Under the pieces are notes generated by a model. The model saw only the letters and a list, made by a program, of their open reading frames with translations, searched no databases and was not told the origin of the DNA. 8,914 bases of DNA. Origin: Hellea sp. Its GTDB lineage: Bacteria > Pseudomonadota > Alphaproteobacteria > Caulobacterales > Maricaulaceae. Both the position numbers and the translations under genes were made by a program. Every line of letters begins with the position of its first letter. The stretch's first letter is position 1. The stretch is taken from positions 1-8,914 of the forward strand of contig JAHDEU010000067.1 in NCBI GenBank assembly GCA_020628635.1. Direction: 5' to 3'. Positions 1 through 6,552 of the stretch are shown here, piece by piece.

Positions 1-560
1 CGGATGCCGAAGCTGTCCGTGACGCGGCGCAGATCATCGACGCTGCCGCGCAGGGCTATCAGTTCGGAAGGCTCCTGCTCGACGGCCAGCGCCATGGCGA
101 AATCGCGCGTCGCGCCCTCGGACGCCATCAGCGCGGCTTCCAGCGACTTGAGCTCGTCGTCCAGCACGCGGTCGCGCGGGGCGACTTCGAGATAGATTTC
201 CGCCGCGCGGGTCGTCTGTTCGATATGGCGTCGGGCGAGACGGATGTCGGCGACCACTTCGGGCGCGTCCTTGCCCTGCTCCGCATAGCGGGCGGGCGCG
301 GTCTCGGATGTCTTGGACAGGCCGTTCAGCAGCATGTCGGCCGCGGCGTGCATGTTGCGCTTGGATGTGTTCGGCCCGAAGCCGCGTTGGGCAAAGGCGG
401 TTTTCAGCTTGGCGACGGCGCGCTGGACAACATTGGTCTGAGGCTCGGCCTCGGCGACCTGAGCGCGCGGCGTGGCGACCTCCGCCAGATCGACGGTCGC
501 GCAGGCGGGCAGAGAGGCGCAAGCCAGTCCCACCAGCAGCAATGTCGTCGTCTTGTTCAT
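1..560 (-). CDS. Putative lipoprotein of unknown function, N-terminal part (3' end outside window)
   Basis: Reading from an ATG at 560 down to the window edge gives 186 codons with no stop. The start is well placed: AAGGGGA lies about 6 nt upstream on the minus strand. Residues 1-20 form a short secretion signal: basic Lys3, a Thr/Leu-rich hydrophobic core, then a lipobox-like Leu17-Pro-Ala-Cys20. Cys20 would be lipidated. The next residue is Ala, not Asp, which by the Lol sorting rule suggests the outer membrane. Cys14 fits a lipobox less well. The remainder is rich in Ala, Glu, Arg and Leu with regularly spaced charges, so it is probably all-helical and periplasmic. I recognise no family. 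The gene lies 141 bp downstream of the transporter gene on the same strand. A long competing frame on this strand (606-34) is Arg-rich, low-complexity and without secretion logic, so I rejected it. The lipoprotein call is inferred from the signal; function is unknown. Confidence 0.72.
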   Translation of the reverse strand, partial: MNKTTTLLLVGLACASLPACATVDLAEVATPRAQVAEAEPQTNVVQRAVAKLKTAFAQRGFGPNTSKRNMHAAADMLLNGLSKTSETAPARYAEQGKDAPEVVADIRLARRHIEQTTRAAEIYLEVAPRDRVLDDELKSLEAALMASEGATRDFAMALAVEQEPSELIALRGSVDDLRRVTDSFGI

Positions 561-664
561 CCTGATCCCCTTGCGAGGCCCCCCAGGATGGGTGGACCCT
601 TTGCACCGGTTCGCCGATTTCCCAACGGCTCTACCGGAACGTGTTGAACTTTGTCTGAACAGCG

Positions 665-672
665 ATGGTTAA
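665..672 (-). promoter_or_regulatory. Candidate CtrA half-site (TTAACCAT) upstream of the lipoprotein gene
   Basis: The minus strand reads TTAACCAT, identical to the half-site reported for the Caulobacter cell-cycle regulator CtrA. It lies about 105 nt upstream of the lipoprotein start at 560. It falls between genes, in a window where TTAA is otherwise almost absent. No second half-site sits at the usual N7 spacing, and I could not identify convincing -35/-10 boxes nearby. Binding is inference. Confidence 0.35.
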
Positions 673-701
673 AAGGCTGTCAGATTCCAGTGGTCTGCGA
701 C

Positions 702-2051
702 CTATCCCGTAAAGAACGGGCTCAGCAGGACCAATGCGACGAAGACGGGCGCGACGAATTTCGTCAACATGAGCAAGACTTTTCCCAAAGCCTCGCTGCC
801 CTCGAATTGCTCGTTGATGATGGCGCGGTCGAGACGCCAGCCGACGAAGATCACGATCAGCAGGCCCGCCAGCGGCAGCATCCATTGACCCGTGAATCCA
901 TCGATCGCGTCCAGCGCCGCCGTTGGATTGTCAGCGGTCTGGCCGAACACGCTTATCAGGCCGATCAGGATCATCAGTGCGCCCACTATCCAGGCCGCCT
1001 TGGCCTTGCTGACGTTGAATCGCTCTTTCACAAAGGCTGCCGACGGCTCAAGCAGGCTGACCGACGAAGTGATGGCCGCGAAGAAGGCGAGGAAGAAGAA
1101 GGCCGCCCCGACGAAAAGCCCGAACCCGCCCATGCTGTTGAACGCATTGGGCAAGGTGATGAAGAACAGTCCGGCCCCACTATTCACTTCCAACCCGAAG
1201 CGGAACACGATCGGGAAGATGGCGAGCCCTGCGATCAGCGCAACGGCCGTGTCGGTCAGGCCGACGATGAAGGATGCGCGCGGGATGGAGATGTCGCGCG
1301 GCAGGTAGGAACCATACGTGATCATGATCGCCGAGCCGATGCCCACCGAGAAGAAGGCCTGCCCCAGCGCGGCCAATGCGACGTCGCTGTTTATTTTGGA
1401 AAAGTCGGGCGTGTAGAGGAAGGCCAGCGCTTCGGCCGTGCCCGATCCGCTGGTCGCCAGCGCGAACAGGGCCAAGCCGACAAGCAGCACGAAGAAGACG
1501 GGCATCAACACCTTGGCCGCCAGTTCGATCCCGCGATTGACGCCGCGCGACACGAGATAGGTCGTCAACAGGGCGAAGCCGAGAAACCACGGCAGTACCT
1601 GCACAGGGTTGGAAATGAAGCCGCCGAACTGCCCGCCGACCTGCTCCGCCGTCTGACCTGCGAAGTCATTGCTGAGAAACTTGAAGATATAGCGCATCAC
1701 CCAGGCGGCAACGACGCAGTAGAACGTCACGATCATGAAGCCCGCGACCATGCCGACCCAGGCCAGGACGGACCAGTTGCGCGTCACGCCGGAGCGGATT
1801 GCGTTGTCTGCCACGCTGTCGATGGCATTGGCGGCATTGCCCGCGCGGCCCACCAGATATTCGCTCATCAGGACCGGGATGCAGACCAGCACGACGGCCA
1901 GCAGATAGATCAGGATGAAGGCCCCGCCGCCATTGGAGCCGGCCTCGGACGAAAAGCGCCAGAGATTGCCAAGACCCACCGAGCTGCCCACGGCAGCCAT
2001 GATGAATGCGAAGCGCGACGACCATTGGGCCGTGCCCGTGACAGCTGCCAT
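702..2051 (-). CDS. Sodium:neurotransmitter symporter (NSS/SNF) family transporter, LeuT/MhsT-like
   Basis: This 449-residue integral membrane protein has the LeuT-fold signatures of Na+-coupled amino-acid or amine symporters. TM1 carries Val25-Gly-Leu-Gly-Asn29-Leu-Trp-Arg32-Phe; Asn29 corresponds to the LeuT Na1 ligand Asn27, and Arg32 to the gating Arg30. A Gly-rich turn (Asn40-Gly-Gly-Gly) leads into TM2. TM3 has Tyr111, matching the substrate-lid Tyr108 of LeuT. TM6 carries the unwound Gly-Gln-Ala-Phe-Phe-Ser segment near 230-235. TM8 has Thr328-Ser-Ser330, the Na2 site. The protein ends just after TM11, the 11-helix form common in bacteria. The ATG at 2051 is preceded by AGGGGA about 9 nt upstream. 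The gene is divergent from the response regulator, across 174 bp with paired GTTAAC sites. The substrate cannot be read from sequence: a hydrophobic or aromatic amino acid is plausible. A 494-codon reading frame on the other strand is only its antisense shadow. Confidence 0.93.
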   Translation of the reverse strand: MAAVTGTAQWSSRFAFIMAAVGSSVGLGNLWRFSSEAGSNGGGAFILIYLLAVVLVCIPVLMSEYLVGRAGNAANAIDSVADNAIRSGVTRNWSVLAWVGMVAGFMIVTFYCVVAAWVMRYIFKFLSNDFAGQTAEQVGGQFGGFISNPVQVLPWFLGFALLTTYLVSRGVNRGIELAAKVLMPVFFVLLVGLALFALATSGSGTAEALAFLYTPDFSKINSDVALAALGQAFFSVGIGSAIMITYGSYLPRDISIPRASFIVGLTDTAVALIAGLAIFPIVFRFGLEVNSGAGLFFITLPNAFNSMGGFGLFVGAAFFFLAFFAAITSSVSLLEPSAAFVKERFNVSKAKAAWIVGALMILIGLISVFGQTADNPTAALDAIDGFTGQWMLPLAGLLIVIFVGWRLDRAIINEQFEGSEALGKVLLMLTKFVAPVFVALVLLSPFFTG

Positions 2052-2084
2052 GTCTGTTTTCCCCTGCCTTGTCGTGGCTCGGCA

Positions 2085-2138
2085 GCGTTAACCGCAACGG
2101 CCCGATTCAGCGCTGCTACTGGCGGCATAGGTTAACGC
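2085..2138. promoter_or_regulatory. Inverted repeat with two GTTAAC sites, candidate operator between divergent genes
   Basis: GCGTTAACC at 2085-2093 and GGTTAACGC at 2130-2138 are perfect 9-bp reverse complements. The two TTAA cores are exactly 44 bp apart, about four helical turns, so both face the same side of the DNA. A GATTC (GANTC) site at 2104-2108 lies between them. The pair sits 37-85 nt upstream of the transporter start and about 90-140 nt upstream of the response-regulator start. The arms resemble CtrA half-sites (TTAAC), but the usual TTAA-N7-TTAA arrangement is missing. A dimeric repressor binding both arms is an alternative. Confidence 0.45.
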
Positions 2139-2185
2139 GGTCAAGAGATTGCCCCTGTGAAGAACAGTGAACGTGCACGCACTGA

Positions 2186-2212
2186 TTGCAACACAATCTT
2201 AGGGTGTATATC
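2186..2212 (+). promoter_or_regulatory. Weak candidate promoter of the response-regulator gene
   Basis: TTGCAA (2186-2191) and TATATC (2207-2212) could serve as -35 and -10 boxes. The spacer is only 15 bp, shorter than the usual 16-18. Transcription would then begin around 2218-2220, leaving a leader of only a few nucleotides before the ATG at 2226. This would fit the absence of a clear Shine-Dalgarno sequence there. Evidence is limited to base matches. Confidence 0.25.
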
Positions 2213-2225
2213 GTAGCGCGGCTGC

Positions 2226-3098
2226 ATGCGCATCCTCCTTGCCGAAGACAACGCCGCCAACCGCATGATCGCCCGCTCCATATTGGAACGAGAGGGCCAT
2301 GCGGTCACCTGCGCGGTCAACGGCATCGAGGCCATGGACCGGGTGCGCGAGTGCGTGCCGGATATCGTGCTGCTCGACATTCTCATGCCCGTCATGGACG
2401 GCATGCGCACGGCGCGCCACATGCGCCAGCTCATCGGCGACGACGTGCCGATCATCGCGTTGACGGGCTATGACAGTCCCGGCGATGTCGGCCGCGTCAT
2501 GGAAGCGGGCTTTGACGGGCTGATCTCCAAGCCGCTGCAGCCGGGCGACCTGTCCAAGGTGCTGGGCACGCTACGGGGCGGCTCGCGCGCCGTGCTGGCC
2601 AAGACGCGGCGCAGCGTGGATGCGGGCGAAGGCGTGCCCCTGCTCAACTGGCGCATCATCGCGGACGGGCCGGGCGCGGCACCCGTGGAGCTCGCCGAGC
2701 GCATTCTCGCGCGCTACCGCCGTACGCTCTGGGACGCGATAGCCGAACTGCGCGCAACGCTGGACGGCTGCCTGAGGGCGGACCCGGACTGCATTGCGCG
2801 CTTCCGCGATGCGCTGCACCGGATGAAAGGGAGCTCGGACATGATCGGGCTGGCGCGCGCGCCGTTCATCGCGGGGCAGCTCCGCAACGCACCGCCGTCG
2901 GAATTGCGCGAAGGCGTGCGCACGCTGCTGCAGGCCATCACGGACAGCCTGCCCGTGCTGCATCACGTCCTGCTGTGCTCGCCGGAGCGGCGGGCCGAGC
3001 TACTCGCTTTTGGGCAGGGTGGAGCCCTGGTGCAGATGGGCGGACAGCATCAGGCCGAAGCTGCTCATCACGACCAGGATCACCGTGCCGCCATATGA
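2226..3098 (+). CDS. Response regulator with C-terminal HPt phosphotransfer domain
   Basis: The 290-residue protein starts with a complete receiver domain (about 1-117). It has the acidic pocket Glu7-Asp8, phospho-acceptor Asp51 in the Leu-Leu-Asp-Ile-Leu-Met-Pro strand, Thr80 and Lys102 (Ser-Lys-Pro). After a linker, residues about 150-255 are helical and carry His198-Arg-Met-Lys-Gly-Ser-Ser, the phospho-histidine motif of an HPt domain. There is no DNA-binding or kinase domain, so it should act as a phosphorelay intermediate whose partners are encoded elsewhere. The ATG choice rests on the receiver beginning at once (Met-Arg-Ile-Leu-Leu-Ala-Glu-Asp); no good Shine-Dalgarno precedes it. It is the only plus-strand gene here and probably monocistronic. 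The last roughly 33 residues are encoded antisense to the rodA 3' end and look like shadow sequence (His/Gln/Ala-rich), so the tail may be non-functional. Confidence 0.9.
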   Translation: MRILLAEDNAANRMIARSILEREGHAVTCAVNGIEAMDRVRECVPDIVLLDILMPVMDGMRTARHMRQLIGDDVPIIALTGYDSPGDVGRVMEAGFDGLISKPLQPGDLSKVLGTLRGGSRAVLAKTRRSVDAGEGVPLLNWRIIADGPGAAPVELAERILARYRRTLWDAIAELRATLDGCLRADPDCIARFRDALHRMKGSSDMIGLARAPFIAGQLRNAPPSELREGVRTLLQAITDSLPVLHHVLLCSPERRAELLAFGQGGALVQMGGQHQAEAAHHDQDHRAAI

Positions 3099-4130
3099 GA
3101 CCAAAGGCAGCGGTACGCCGACGACCGGCAACAGTCCCATCACCATGCCGAGATTGATGAAGATGTAGAGCGAGAACGTCGTCGTCAGCCCCAGGATGAG
3201 CAGGCGCGAGAACACGGCCTTGCACTGCAGCGACAGGCGGAAACAAACCGTGATGATCGCGATGTAGAGCCCGACCAGGGCGAGCGAGCCGATGAAGCCG
3301 AACTCTTCGCCGATCACGGTGGAGATGAAGTCCGTCGTGTTTTCCGGCACATATCCGCCCTGGCGCTGCGTGCCCTGCATGTATCCCTTGCCGGACACAC
3401 CGCCGGAGCCGAGCGCGATCTTGCTCTGCGTGATGTGGTAGCTCGCCCCGGCCGGATCGCGGCTCGGGTCAAGGAATGTGAGGATGCGCTCGCGCTGGTA
3501 GTCCTTCAGCCCGAACTGCCAGACGATGGGCAGGCTCACGGCCGCAAGCACGCTCGCCAAGCTGATGACGCGCCAGCTGACGCCGGCGAGGAAGATGATG
3601 ACCACGCCCGTCGCGCCGATCAACAGGGACGTGCCAAGGTCCGGCTGCCGGAGCACCAGGAGCATGGGCAGGCCGATCAGCGCCAGCGCGCCCGCCAGAC
3701 CGATGGGGTCTGACGTTCGCCAGCTCGGCAAGTCATGGTAGAAGCGCGCCAACGCCAGCACGACGGCGGGCTTCATGATCTCGGACGGCTGGATGCGGAT
3801 AGGCCCCAGCTGCAGCCAGCGCTGCGAACCATTCACGTTCACGCCGATCAGATCGACCCCGACCAGCAGCACCAGCGCGCCGAGGAAAGCCGGATAGGCC
3901 AAGCCGTACCAGACGCGGATGTCGACCATGGCAATGATCATCATCACGCCGAATCCCGCCCCCATGCGCACGAAATGCTGCATCGCCCCGCGCCCCAGCA
4001 CGCCGTCGGTCGCCGAGAAGATGGCCAGCACACCCACCATGCCGAGCAGCCCCGCCAGCACGGGCAGCAGCCAGTTCAGCGCGAACAGCTTGGACTGGAG
4101 GCCGGGCGTATCGTCGAACCGCACCGTCAC
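3000..4130 (-). CDS. rodA: RodA, peptidoglycan glycosyltransferase of the elongasome (SEDS family)
   Basis: RodA polymerises lipid II into glycan strands in the inner membrane, working with PBP2. The 376-residue, highly hydrophobic protein matches the usual RodA length. SEDS landmarks are Gln114-Pro-Ser-Glu117-Ile-Met-Lys120, Arg161-Gln-Pro-Asp-Leu-Gly166, and the large extracellular loop with Gln235-Ser-Lys, Gly-Ser-Gly-Gly and Gly-Thr-Gln. The catalytic aspartate is Asp267 in Thr-Thr-Asp-Phe, equivalent to E. coli Asp262. Near the C terminus is Val339-Pro-Leu-Pro-Leu-Val-Ser-Tyr-Gly-Gly. The start is GTG at 4130, overlapping the mrdA stop by four bases (GTGA), which implies translational coupling; a CGGGAA stretch about 10 nt upstream may act as ribosome site. 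It is the last gene of the mre operon. Its 3' end overlaps the convergent response-regulator gene by 99 nt, leaving no room for an intergenic terminator. Confidence 0.97.
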   Translation of the reverse strand: MTVRFDDTPGLQSKLFALNWLLPVLAGLLGMVGVLAIFSATDGVLGRGAMQHFVRMGAGFGVMMIIAMVDIRVWYGLAYPAFLGALVLLVGVDLIGVNVNGSQRWLQLGPIRIQPSEIMKPAVVLALARFYHDLPSWRTSDPIGLAGALALIGLPMLLVLRQPDLGTSLLIGATGVVIIFLAGVSWRVISLASVLAAVSLPIVWQFGLKDYQRERILTFLDPSRDPAGASYHITQSKIALGSGGVSGKGYMQGTQRQGGYVPENTTDFISTVIGEEFGFIGSLALVGLYIAIITVCFRLSLQCKAVFSRLLILGLTTTFSLYIFINLGMVMGLLPVVGVPLPLVSYGGTVILVVMSSFGLMLSAHLHQGSTLPKSE

Positions 4131-6037
4131 AGCGTTGTTCCCGGTGCGGCGACTTCAGCTCTCGCCGTCAATCCATCGCGCTTGAGCGCCTCGCCCAGCA
4201 CGGCGCGCACGATGGAGGCCGCGCGCCTGGAGCCCGATCCGCCATGTTCCACCACGCAGCCCACGGCAAAACGCGGGGCGTCATAGGGCGCATAGCCGAC
4301 AAAGACCGAGTGATCGCGATACTTCCACGGCAGGTCCTCATTCTTGGTCACGCCTGCCGCGCGCTCGGCCCGGCTGATGCCGCGCACCTGCGCCGTGCCG
4401 GTCTTGCCCGCCATGTCGAAGCCCTGGATGCCGAGCCCGTTGGGCCGGTAGGCCGTGCCGCCCGGCTCCTCGCAGACGCTCCACATCGCGTCCTGCACGA
4501 AAGCGATATGCGCCGGGTCGATGTCGAGCGCGGCGGGCGCGTCGCGGTCCACACCGGCGAACAAGGTCGGCGACAGCGCCTGCCGCCCATTGCCGAGCCG
4601 CGCCGCCATGACAGCCAATTGCAGCGGCGTGGCGAGCACGAACCCCTGCCCGATCGAGGCGTTCAGCGTGTCGCCCATGCGCCAGCCAGAGCCGATGCGG
4701 GTCTGCTTCCATTCGGGGTCGGGCACGATGCCCGCCTTCTCGCCCGCCACGCCGAGGTCAAAGCGCTGGCCGAGACCGAGCTTGCGCGCACTGGCCGCGA
4801 TCGCTTCAATTCCAATGACTTGCGCGATTTCGTAGAAGTAGGTGTCGCAGCTGTTCTTCAGCGCATCGCGCATGTCCATCGGGCCGTGCCCCTGCCGCTT
4901 CCAGCAGTGGAAGTTGCGATTGCCGAGCCGCACCTTGCCGCCGCAGAAGACGCGCTTGTAGGGATCGACCAGCCCGCTCTCCAGCGCGGCGAGCATCACG
5001 GCCATCTTGTAGGTCGAGGCGGGCGGATAGCCTCCGGACAGGACCTTGTTGTATTGCGGCCGCTTCTCGTCGCCATTGAGCGCGTCCATGTCCGCCTGCG
5101 TCAGGCCCGACACGAAAAGATTGGCATCGAATGTCGGCATGGAGAGCAGCGTGCGCAACTCGCCGGTCATGCAGTCCACGACCGCCAGACCGCCGCTGTC
5201 GTCCTCGAACTGCTCGGCGGCGAAGCGCTGCAGCGGGGCGTCCAGTGTCAGCCAGACATCGCGGCCCGGCTTGGCGGCATCGCGCGGGTCGGGCCATTCG
5301 CGCACCACGCGCCCGCGCGCGCTGACCTCGACACGCAACCGCCCGGCGGAGCCGCGCAAGGTCTCGTCCGCCGCCTGCTCCACGCCCGTCTTGCCGATGC
5401 GGAAAGCGGGCTGCAGCAGCAGCGGGTCGTCGTCACGCTCGATGTCGGCGTCATTGGCTTTGCCGACATAACCCAGCGTATGTGAGAAGATGCCGTCTTC
5501 CGGATAGGCGCGCCCCTCTCCGGCCGTGGGGATGACACCCGGCAGGGCGTGGACGCGCATGTTCAGCGCGGCAAACTCGTCCCATTCCAGATGGTCCGAT
5601 ACGGTGACGGGCACGAAACCCGGCTTGCGGCGGATGTCCTTGCGGATGCGTTCCAGATCCTTGTCCGAGAGCGAGATCACGTCCGAGAGCTGGCCCAGCG
5701 TCAGCTCCAGGTCGTCCACCTGTTCGGCCACGATATCGACGCGGTAGTCCAGCGTGTTGCGTGCCAGAGGTTCGCCATAGCGGTCGCGCACGATCCCGCG
5801 CGACGGCAGCACGGTCTGGTAGTTGAAGCGGTTCTGCTCCGACAGGGACAGGTAGTTCTCCGATTGGGCGACCTGCAACTGGTAGAAGCGCCCGACCAGC
5901 ACGCCGAACACGCCCAGCCCGCCCGCGCCCAGCATGGCCGTGCGCCGCGTCATCTGCGCGTCCGATTGGGCCGGCCCCTGCGCCTTGCGCCGCGTCGGCG
6001 TCCTGCCCGCCGCATTGGCCTTGCCGCGCCCGGCCAT
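4127..6037 (-). CDS. mrdA: Penicillin-binding protein 2 (MrdA), elongasome D,D-transpeptidase
   Basis: This class B PBP cross-links peptidoglycan during cell elongation. It has 636 residues: a basic cytoplasmic tail, one membrane anchor (about 33-51), a pedestal domain beginning Ser79-Arg-Gly-Ile-Val-Arg-Asp-Arg, and a C-terminal transpeptidase domain. The active-site motifs are intact: Ser341-Thr-Tyr-Lys344 (acylated Ser341), Ser396-Cys-Asp398 and Lys545-Thr-Gly547. Cys365, Cys378, His384 and Cys397 fit the position of a zinc site known in some PBP2s. The ATG at 6037 shares one base with the mreD stop (TGATG), and the stop overlaps the rodA GTG start. The open frame runs on upstream to 6469, but that part lies inside mreD and reads as Arg-rich shadow, so I chose 6037. 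The reaction and pathway follow from the family; the motifs are seen directly. Confidence 0.97.
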   Translation of the reverse strand: MAGRGKANAAGRTPTRRKAQGPAQSDAQMTRRTAMLGAGGLGVFGVLVGRFYQLQVAQSENYLSLSEQNRFNYQTVLPSRGIVRDRYGEPLARNTLDYRVDIVAEQVDDLELTLGQLSDVISLSDKDLERIRKDIRRKPGFVPVTVSDHLEWDEFAALNMRVHALPGVIPTAGEGRAYPEDGIFSHTLGYVGKANDADIERDDDPLLLQPAFRIGKTGVEQAADETLRGSAGRLRVEVSARGRVVREWPDPRDAAKPGRDVWLTLDAPLQRFAAEQFEDDSGGLAVVDCMTGELRTLLSMPTFDANLFVSGLTQADMDALNGDEKRPQYNKVLSGGYPPASTYKMAVMLAALESGLVDPYKRVFCGGKVRLGNRNFHCWKRQGHGPMDMRDALKNSCDTYFYEIAQVIGIEAIAASARKLGLGQRFDLGVAGEKAGIVPDPEWKQTRIGSGWRMGDTLNASIGQGFVLATPLQLAVMAARLGNGRQALSPTLFAGVDRDAPAALDIDPAHIAFVQDAMWSVCEEPGGTAYRPNGLGIQGFDMAGKTGTAQVRGISRAERAAGVTKNEDLPWKYRDHSVFVGYAPYDAPRFAVGCVVEHGGSGSRRAASIVRAVLGEALKRDGLTARAEVAAPGTTL

Positions 6038-6552
6038 CAGACGTCGTCTCCCGACATGGCGCGCGTCGCGGCCGCGCGCCCCGCAATCACCAGCGGGCTG
6101 AGCAGCATCGCCACCAGCACGCCCCGTCCAATGGACGTCACATCCGGCCAGACGCCGTAAACGATCCGTCCCGTGAGGCCGAGGACGGCGACGGCGATGA
6201 TCAGCGCGACAGCCACGCGCGACAGGCCCGACACGAGGCCCTTCGGCGCGGCGCGCTGATCGGGGCGGATCACCGCATAGATCATCAGGAAAACGAGCGG
6301 CCATTGCCCCGGCGCGCCCAGCGTCGCGAAATCGACCCAAAGGCCACCCGCGACCAGAACGAGGGCCGACAAGACCGGACTGACCCGGCTCGGCCATAGC
6401 GCGACGACCGTCACGGGCAGCCACAATAGCGGCCAGCTCGCGCCGAGGAGCCGCAGATGCAGCACGCAAAGCAATCCCGTCACGGCCAGCGCCAGGGCCG
6501 TTGGGACGAGATGGCCATTGCGCCGCACGGGTGTCTGGCTGGCGAAGGTCAC
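6037..6552 (-). CDS. mreD: MreD, rod-shape-determining membrane protein
   Basis: This 171-residue, very hydrophobic protein has about five or six predicted membrane helices with short loops, the normal size and composition of MreD. MreD sequences are poorly conserved; identity here rests on hydrophobic profile, length and its place between mreC and mrdA. It is thought to work with MreC in the inner membrane as a regulator of PBP2-RodA. The start is GTG at 6552 (residues Met-Thr-Phe-Ala-Ser), overlapping the mreC stop by four bases (GTGA). A purine-rich GGGGCCGGG stretch lies just upstream. The stop shares one base with the mrdA ATG. No other gene fits this interval; the mrdA-frame extension across it is a shadow. 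Confidence 0.93.
   Translation of the reverse strand: MTFASQTPVRRNGHLVPTALALAVTGLLCVLHLRLLGASWPLLWLPVTVVALWPSRVSPVLSALVLVAGGLWVDFATLGAPGQWPLVFLMIYAVIRPDQRAAPKGLVSGLSRVAVALIIAVAVLGLTGRIVYGVWPDVTSIGRGVLVAMLLSPLVIAGRAAATRAMSGDDV

Noticed and set aside
34..606. A 190-codon minus-strand frame competing with the lipoprotein
   Set aside because: Arg-rich low-complexity protein without a signal peptide or good ribosome site; the frame starting at 560 has all of these.
640..662. Repeated GTTCA elements on the minus strand, 11 bp apart, upstream of the lipoprotein gene
   Set aside because: Very short repeats without a known motif or third well-spaced copy; chance is adequate.
692..702. GGTC-TGC-GACC hairpin at the transporter 3' end
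   Set aside because: Only 4 bp of stem, overlapping the stop codon, and the nearest T-run is about 18 nt away, so not a convincing intrinsic terminator.
651..2135. A 494-codon open frame on the plus strand opposite the transporter gene
   Set aside because: Its protein is extremely rich in His, Asp, Glu, Gln and Arg with no fold or family, the usual antisense image of a hydrophobic membrane protein in high-GC DNA. The opposite strand matches NSS motifs throughout.
4244..5485. A 413-codon plus-strand frame opposite mrdA
   Set aside because: Low-complexity His/Arg/Ala-rich antisense shadow; the minus strand holds all PBP2 catalytic motifs.
6038..6469. A 144-residue N-terminal extension of PBP2
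   Set aside because: It lies wholly within mreD in another frame, is Arg/Gly-rich, and the ATG at 6037 with the TGATG junction gives a normal PBP2 length.
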